Origin: Taxillus chinensis
Taxonomy: Eukaryota > Streptophyta > Magnoliopsida > Santalales > Loranthaceae
NCBI GenBank assembly: GCA_023512835.1
Contig: CM042090.1
Span: 12,927,343-12,991,342 of the forward strand
Length of the DNA: 64,000 nt
Direction: 5' to 3'
Positions within the stretch are counted from its first letter, which is position 1, and every line of letters begins with the position of its first letter. A program made the translations under genes and the position numbers. Below, one piece after another: positions 58,103 to 64,000 of this stretch. The notes beneath the pieces are model-generated. The model was not told where the DNA came from, made no database searches, and worked only from the letters and a program-made list of their open reading frames with translations.

Positions 58103-58240
58103 ACAACAACAATGAAAGACCTTGAGACTGAGATCCAATCGAATGTTGCAGGTTGATTGACTGCAGATGGTGTGTTGCTAACTTGCTATACCTATATGTA
58201 TTATATATAGACCCGTAGAATAAGTAATAATGGATTTGAT

Positions 58241-58690
58241 CTACAGAGGAATCAACATCCTCCATTCCTCTGATTTTGTCCCTTGAAACATGGGTCTAAT
58301 TGTGTCAGGCCAAAGAGAGAGAGAAGAAAGCTGCGGAATGCAGTTATTTGTGAACCCCTTTTCTTGAGCAAGAAGGCTGGAAAAATGTGGAAAACGTGAA
58401 ACAGAACTTAACTTTAAACAAATCAAGGACACTCTTTACACATAAGAGCTTCTCAAACCATGCTCTCTGTATATCCTCATGTAGCTAAAAACTATATTTC
58501 AGAGAGTTAATTTTATATTACTCATTCCAACCACCCTCCCTATTTTAACTAAATATAAAATATTTTATTATTTTTTAAAATTTAACGATTAATCTAAGGC
58601 GGTGGGTACGGGCCGCCGTCGCGATGTTGTGCCTTTCTTCCACATCCAATCGCCACATAGGCATTGTAGTGATGAATTTGGTGCTTCTGG
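58241..58690. other. Spacer after DUF247 copy 1, no gene seen
   Basis: No coding recognised; moderately AT-rich. Marks the end of the DUF247 duplication unit. Confidence 0.4.
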
Positions 58691-58699
58691 ATTGTAAAT

Positions 58700-59080
58700 G
58701 CCTGCCAAACTTCGACCTGGGAAAACACCACCAAATTAGAACGAATAAAATACACTCACGAACACACCATCACCAACGAAACCACGGCAGACGACTACGC
58801 CAAGTTCATAAAAGACGTCATCAACCACTTAGAGAGCGGGTCTCTATCCAACGAGATCCACCTGCTGCCCGAGCCCGGCTCGCTCCCCCATCGACAACCC
58901 CAATCGTTTCCTGTTGGTCACACTCACCAACGCGCCCAAGAAACGGTCACCCTCGCCATCGACGTCGTGAATGTGTACGTGGTGGGCTACCAAGGCGACA
59001 CAGAATCCTACTTCTTCTGCGACGCTCGGGAGGAGAAGGAAGGGAAGATGATGGAGAGGGCGGCGCCAAACACCGGTAGG
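58700..59080 (+). pseudogene. Broken N-terminal fragment of a ribosome-inactivating-protein (RIP) domain
   Basis: Three successive plus-strand frame segments show the N-terminal half of a plant RIP (rRNA N-glycosylase) domain. The last carries the conserved NVYVVGYQGD strand region followed by SYFF (58967-59010). At least two frameshifts separate the pieces, one at the C-run near 58892 and one near 58945. No signal peptide is recognisable. Beyond about 59030 the sequence diverges to Arg/Glu-rich, unrelated reading, and the catalytic Glu-Arg region is absent. This is a dead fragment with no predicted toxin activity. The GC-rich composition resembles a former coding gene. The family call rests on a few motifs in the right order. 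Confidence 0.6.
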
Positions 59081-59089
59081 CAGAAGCGG

Positions 59090-59940
59090 ACGGTAGCGAC
59101 TGGAGTGACGGCGGCTGTAGACAAAAGCGCTGATGCCATCGACATCGAGGCAGGCCGTGCCGACGAAAATTCAAATCCAAATCCAATCTCCCTACCCAGC
59201 CCACCCCCGCCCGACAGCCGTCGTCATCCCCCCGCCTGGCTCTGTGTCGCCGCCCGCGAGAGAGAATTGTTGGAGAAGGGAGAGGGAGAGAAACCGGAGC
59301 GCGAGGAAATGACGAGCGGGTTGAGTTTTTTTCGACGCATTAAAATAATTAAAATTTTATGTAGCGAGCGATGCGGATCGTTATATCCAGCAGGCGAGGC
59401 AGGTAGCAGTTTTGTATTTTAGGGAGGTAGGTAGCGAAGTTTTCGTTACATTAGAATAGCTACATTAAGGTAGAGAGTTATTTAAGGAGAGGGTTAAGAT
59501 GCGGGCACTTTTTTAAAAAGAGTAAATAGCGGTACTATCATTGGTTAATCGTTGAATAACAATGATCACATGGCAAGAAAGAGAAAAAAATAAAAAAGCA
59601 ATTTTTACTGTAAAACTCGAGTAAATTAAGCTATTGGCATTGAATTTGGAGCGGTTTGATTTAGGATGTGGGATTGAGTTCGCTAACCTTATTAGTTGAT
59701 AGGTTGTTTGACTAATTATTCTTTGTCATTACTAATCTCATACAAACCTATGCAGACCTCTCTTACGTCAGAACTGCCTCTCTCCACACCACATTGATTG
59801 TCCCAATTACGCCACACATCCCAGGGCCACCATGACTGCTGCCTGCTAGCTTGACCTTCCGGGAGCGGAGGCACACGCGCATGGGCTAGAGGAGGGTGTT
59901 GGTGAGGAGGTCTAGGAGGAATGTAGATCCAGAGGTGGCA
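59090..59940. other. Spacer between the RIP fragment and the Copia remnant
   Basis: GC-rich to ~59330, then ordinary AT-rich DNA. A GC-rich stretch at 59780-59950 is not recognisable as coding. No gene is supported. Confidence 0.35.
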
Positions 59941-59949
59941 TCAACGGTG

Positions 59950-61064
59950 GTGAAATAAATCCTTATACTGGATTAAAACAAGCTTTCCGTCAATAGTATA
60001 AGACGTTTCATGAAATAATTACTTCATTCGATTTCAAGATAATATCATTGATGAATGCATATATCTTAAGGTTAGTGGGAGTATAGTTTGTTTTCTTGTG
60101 TTGTATGTGAATAATATTTTACTTGCAACCAATGATAAAGGATTGCTGCGTGAAGTAAAACAATTCCTTTCAAGTAACTTTGATATGAAAGATATGTGAG
60201 AGACATCTTATATTATTAACTTTGACATTAGGATTTTAGGATTGTCTCAAAAGGTCTATATCAACAAAGTGCTTAAAAGATTCAGAATGGAAGATTGTTC
60301 ACCAAATGTAGCACTAATTGTGAAGGGTGACTGATTCAGTTTGAATCAATGCTCCAGGAATGACATTGAACGGGACAGATAAAAAATGTTCCATATGCTT
60401 GTTATTGGTAGCACTATATATGCTCGAGGTTTGTACCATACCTAATATTATATATGCAGTTGGAGTATTGGGGCGATATTAGAGTAATCCAAGGATCGAT
60501 CACTGGAAGGCTGCAAAGAAAGTGATGAGGTACCTTAATGGAACTAAGGATTACATGCTTATGTATAGACGGACTGACAATCTCGAAGTGGTATGCTATT
60601 CGGACTCCAACTACGGTGGTTGCAATGATTCATTTAAATCCACATCAGGATATGTGTTCATGCTGTCGATGGTGCCAGATCTTGGCAGAGTGCAAAGCAA
60701 ACCTTGACGACCACGCTTCTACTATGGTAGTGGAGTTTATTTCTTGTTTTGAGGCTACCTCACATGGTGTTTGGTTGAAAGGTTTCATATCTGGGCTTAG
60801 AGTTGTTGACTCTATTAATCGGCCAATAAGAATATATTGTGATAATTCAGCTGTTGTTTTCATGACTAAGAATAATAGAAATCGAAGTCAAAATAAGCAC
60901 ATCGACATAAAGTATCTAGTCGTGAGGGAACGTGTTCAAGAAAGAAAAGTGATCATTGAACATATTAGCACTGATTTAATGATTACTGATCCCTTGACTA
61001 AAGGCATGCAAATTAAGATTTTCAAGGATCATGTGGTGAAGATGGGACTTGGACCCATTATGTA
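59950..61064 (+). pseudogene. Copia reverse transcriptase - RNase H remnant
   Basis: Degenerate frames follow the Copia order: GLKQAFRQ, then FHEIITSF, ECIYLKVSGS, LVLYVNNILLATNDKGLL, FLSSNFDMKDM, LSQKVYINKVLKRF, GTKDYMLMYRRTDNLEVV, YSDSNYGGCNDSFKSTSGY, RPIRIYCDNSAVVFMTKNN, KHIDIKYLVVRERVQ and DPLTKG. The catalytic YVDD reads YVNN at 60104-60115. There are at least six stops or shifts before RNase H, whereas RNase H keeps a 175-codon frame (60538-61065). Upstream gag, protease and integrase are missing, so it is a 5'-truncated, inactive element. Confidence 0.9.
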
Positions 61065-61310
61065 AGACATTCATGTTGAACCTTTATTACATTGGATACT
61101 TTCTCATTTTTGGAATTATGCGCAATTTATGAATTAAGTTGAGAAATATTATTTTGTTTGAACCTAAAGTAAAACATAAGGTTTGCTCATTAAGCTAAGT
61201 GTGTGTGGTGTATTAAGTTTTTGGTATATCGTGATACATGAAAGATTAATTCTGCTTTAGAGTTTTCGTCACTATGATTCATATATCGTATCTCAATCAT
61301 AAATGGATTA

Positions 61311-61867
61311 AGTGGGAGAATGTTAAATTTCTATAAAATAATAATTCATTAAATATTATTATTTAGACTTAAAGTGATCCATTTATTTTGGCCGTTCATG
61401 GATGGTAATTATAATAGATTAGTAACCGTATACAAATTCATTTTGGCAATTAAATTCATGAATTAGAAACTACTAATTCATCTCTTCTTGTCTTGTAACC
61501 GCCACACTATTAATGTTACGTTTTGTATATTCTCCATGATGGCCGAGAAAATATACAAATGAATATTGTGTTTTTTTATGTGGTTAATACGTGGTTCACT
61601 AAGCCTGCTCTCTTGAGGGAATAACACCATCTAATATTGTGAGAAAGGTTTGAAAACTAGCTATTATAATTAAGCAATCAACAAGAAGCAAGGGCATTCG
61701 ATTTCATTAAATCGATCAAAGCCATTGGAAAAGGAAGGTTGGTCATTTTGCAGAAATTAGAAGTGGTCAATTCAAATTTAAGATGACCAATTTGATTGAC
61801 CAGAATATCCAGAATGTTCTAAAAAATTAGAGATGGTCAACTAAAATAGTCACCTGAATCTTATCCA
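61311..61867 (+). mobile_element. Polypurine tract and 3' LTR of the Copia remnant
   Basis: AGTGGGAGAA at 61311-61320 is followed directly by TGTTAAATTT, the expected polypurine-tract/LTR boundary. If the LTR ends at the CA of ATCCA (61866-61867) it is 547 bases and abuts the DUF247 copy 2 fragment exactly. The end assignment is an inference; the start is well supported. Confidence 0.6.
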
Positions 61868-62619
61868 GGTGGAGCGAAACAATGAAGGGTTTGTTTTGGG
61901 CATTTTGTCGAACAGGTAGCGGGGCAACGTCTCTGCACCGACTGGAGCCTTCGGACATCCTCAACGGACTCCACTTGCTGGTCGTCGGACCGGGGAGTGA
62001 CGGCGCGAACGAGGACGAGGACGAGGACGGAGATCTCAGCAACGACGAAGAAGATGGCGGAGGCGGCCCGAATGTTGGCCGGTGGAGCAAGATCCCCTGC
62101 GCCACGGAGTTGGTCCAGATGGGGATCCATTTCAGGAACGCCGGGGAGGTGGGGACGGGAGGAATAAGGTTTAAGGAAACCATGTTCTGCGCGGTCCTGT
62201 TCCTGCCGACGCTGCAGGTGGACGCCGACGCGGAGCTGGTGTTCAGATACCTGAGGAACTACGAGGTTTCTCAGCAGTTGGGTCGGTCGAGGAGGGAGGT
62301 GTGCGCGTACCTGCAGTTCATGAGCGAGCTGATTCAGACACCGGAGGACGCAAGGGTGCTGGCGGCGAAGGGGATAGTGAGGGCGGCTCCCAAGGAGAAG
62401 GAGAGGCTGGCTGCCATCCTGAGCAAGGTGGCCAGGGGAGAGACGAACCAGAAGCTGAGGCTGGTGAGGCTGCAGATTCACGACTACTCGAAGCCGCCGT
62501 GGGACAAGATCAAGAACTTCCTCAGTCTGGTGCTGCTGCTCACTGTGGTTCAGACGGTGTACACGGTCATGGCCTATAATAATAATAATAATAATAAAAA
62601 TAACAATGAAAGACCTTGA
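61868..62619 (+). pseudogene. 5'-truncated DUF247 copy 2 with lost stop codon
   Basis: Nearly identical to 57366-58084 of the intact gene. The first ~225 codons are missing, and the reading frame begins at GGTGGAGCG directly after the putative LTR end. An internal ATG at 61882 leaves 245 codons, including the acidic linker and transmembrane helix. The normal end (AYYK, stop) has been replaced: an (AAT)n run follows GCCTAT so the frame reads AY, poly-Asn with one Lys, then ERP before a stop at 62617. It has no promoter and lacks the N-terminal half of the domain. Confidence 0.9.
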
Positions 62620-63557
62620 GAATGAGATCCAATCGAATGTTGCAGGTTGATTGCAGCTTATTACTTATCCTACGGTCTGTCTGCAGATGGTGTGTTGCTA
62701 ACTTGCTATACCTATATGTGTTTTATATAGGCCTGTAGAATAAGTAATAATGGATTTGATTTAAAATAAATATATAATTTATAACATAAATATAAAAATA
62801 AATTTCAAAATCATCAACGATTTTAGACAATTGAACATTCATGCTAACGTGTGCTAAATAAGAAAACACAATATATCATTTTGATAATATATGGCGAACG
62901 AGAAAAAAAAAAGAGATAGTGGTATGAGGAATCTTTGGTGTTTGTTATAAGTTATTGATTTTATAATTTTAATATTTATTATATTATGAATTTCGTTTGA
63001 TAATGATTTTAGTTCTATATTTAGAGTTTGTATTAAATTATAATTTAAAAATAGTTTATGTAAAATAAGAGAGAGAATATATTGTAAAAGTATTTTTAAA
63101 AAAATTAGATTTTATAAAAATTAATAAAAAATAAAATATGACATATAATAAAGTAAGAAAAAAACAAATTAAACTGGATTATAAAAAAATTCAAAAATTA
63201 ATTTAAAAAAAAGTTACAATTTTTTTCCAAATGTTTATTTTATTAAAATAATGAATAAAGTATTCCGTTATGTAAACACAATTTTATTTGACTTCATTCA
63301 CAATAAATATTATTATAATGAAATTAGTGGGTGTTCCCCCCACCACCACACCCACCACTCCCGTGCTCCCTAAAAGTAGCGGTGCAGTGATGTTTGCTTC
63401 GACTTCCGTCTCGAAAAATTGGTTTGCCTACAGTTCTGATGAAGAAGTGAAGAGAGATTATACTTCGAATTCGGATATCAATTAGGCAGGCAGGCAGAGA
63501 CGCGGCACAAAATCAGATCAACAACATATCCACCGCGAAAACATCATCTTATTACCC
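62620..63557. promoter_or_regulatory. 3' flank of copy 2 joined to the upstream region of DUF247 copy 3
   Basis: Up to ~62760 this is the 3' flank of copy 2 (with an ~16-base insertion relative to copy 1). From there it matches the 5' flank of copy 1 (55436-56689), including GATTTTAGACAATTGAACAT-like and GGTTTGCCTACAG-like sequence and the conserved ~90 bases just before ATG. Several indels shorten it to ~800 bases from ~1250. Confidence 0.7.
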
Positions 63558-64000
63558 ATGGCGGTCGGTGGTCGCAGGGAGCTGAGGCGAACTGAAGCCT
63601 TGGATTGGGACGGGTCGGCAGACTGGCAGCGGAGCCGAATCTACAAGCTCGCCCTGTCATCTCCCTCTGCCCAGGACAACGAGCTCCGCGAGATCTACAG
63701 CTCCGACGTGCCCCGATTCGGCCCCTTCTACGGTGGCGACGAGATGGTAGTCTGGACAGGGAAAGAGGACGCCTGGGAGCACGTGCTCAGGGTGTTCCCG
63801 GGCGTCGATGCCGACACCACCACCAAGGCTTACCTGTCGGCGGTGAAAAGGATAGAAAAGCAGGCGAAGGAGACGTACGCCGTCGCCGCCGGCGACCACG
63901 AAGCGGAGTGCCTCCTCAACGGCCCTCGGTTCCGGCGAATGATGGTCAAGGACGGCTGCTTCATCCTCCAGCTGGTGCTCTTCTCCCCTGGGTGGGCACT
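63558..64000 (+). pseudogene. DUF247 copy 3 (partial, runs off the window), early frameshift
   Basis: Starts MAVGGRRELRRTEALDWDGS and follows copy 1 closely for about 142 codons, with substitutions such as Phe29 to Tyr, Glu to Val in the REF region, Met to Val in SAMKR, and two in the DDEAER region. At 63985-63988 a run of four C replaces three C in copy 1, shifting the frame 13 bases before the window ends. If real this truncates the protein near residue 145 and makes it a pseudogene. A homopolymer sequencing error is the alternative. The 5' leader is well conserved. Confidence 0.8.

Larger units (their letters stand above)
55436..58240. repeat. DUF247 duplication unit, copy 1 (promoter to 3' flank)
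   Basis: The 5' flank from about 55436 (AAATTATCAACAATTTTAGA region) matches 62760 onward, and the 3' flank up to TAATAATGGATTTGAT at 58240 matches the flank of copy 2 up to 62760. The unit is thus about 2.8 kb: ~1.25 kb upstream, the 1.4 kb gene and ~150 bases of 3' flank. Confidence 0.8.

Noticed and set aside
56789..58138. 449-codon minus-strand frame opposite the DUF247 gene
   Set aside because: Produced by the GC-rich, third-position-biased sense gene; Gln/His/Leu-rich without domains. The sense strand encodes a clear family.

Overview
This is a piece of flowering-plant nuclear genome. Genes carry many spliceosomal introns with GT..AG ends and plant-type families (a CC-NBS-LRR resistance gene, a glucuronoxylan methyltransferase, DUF247 proteins, a chloroplast-type transit peptide). 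They sit in AT-rich, transposon-filled DNA. I see no bacterial operons, Shine-Dalgarno sites, CRISPR arrays, rRNA or convincing tRNA genes. The plant lineage cannot be settled by eye.

Layout. 1-10.35 kb is a nest of duplications: a ~2.1 kb block at 1-2106 recurs almost unchanged at 8242-10348, and the DNA between is built from older ~620 bp and ~2.66 kb repeats. 9.98-17.56 kb is bracketed by CACTA-like inverted ends with a TAA target duplication. It contains a hAT-like element with a perfect 8 bp target duplication, a degenerate minisatellite and a tRNA-derived SINE. 17.6-27.4 kb is a graveyard of gene and transposon pieces: NTF2/G3BP and UAP56 exon fragments, a decayed glucuronoxylan methyltransferase copy, a TRIM-like LTR remnant, a Copia integrase fragment, a resistance-gene tail and a broken ARM/TOG-repeat gene.

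28.1-51.7 kb is the gene-rich part. It holds an intact single-exon 1462-residue CC-NBS-LRR gene (+), a glucuronoxylan 4-O-methyltransferase-like gene with one frameshift (-), a ten-exon queuine tRNA-ribosyltransferase accessory subunit 2 gene (-), and a ten-exon plastid thioredoxin/GST-fold protein gene (+). I reconstructed every exon junction of the last two, and the reading phase closes throughout (393 and 345 residues). 51.7-56.4 kb is mostly AT-rich spacer with one orphan exon and an LTR-like stretch.

55.4-64 kb is a DUF247 cluster: one intact gene, one copy cut in half beside a Copia element, and a third copy running off the window with a frameshift. A broken ribosome-inactivating-protein fragment and a dead Copia reverse transcriptase lie between them.

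The intact genes do not form a pathway; they are ordinary neighbours. The main story is structural: recent tandem duplication (tandem block, DUF247, leucine-rich repeats), older duplicate pairs now decaying (methyltransferase and resistance-gene remnants), and several DNA transposons with readable target-site duplications. I found no clearly new biochemical system.
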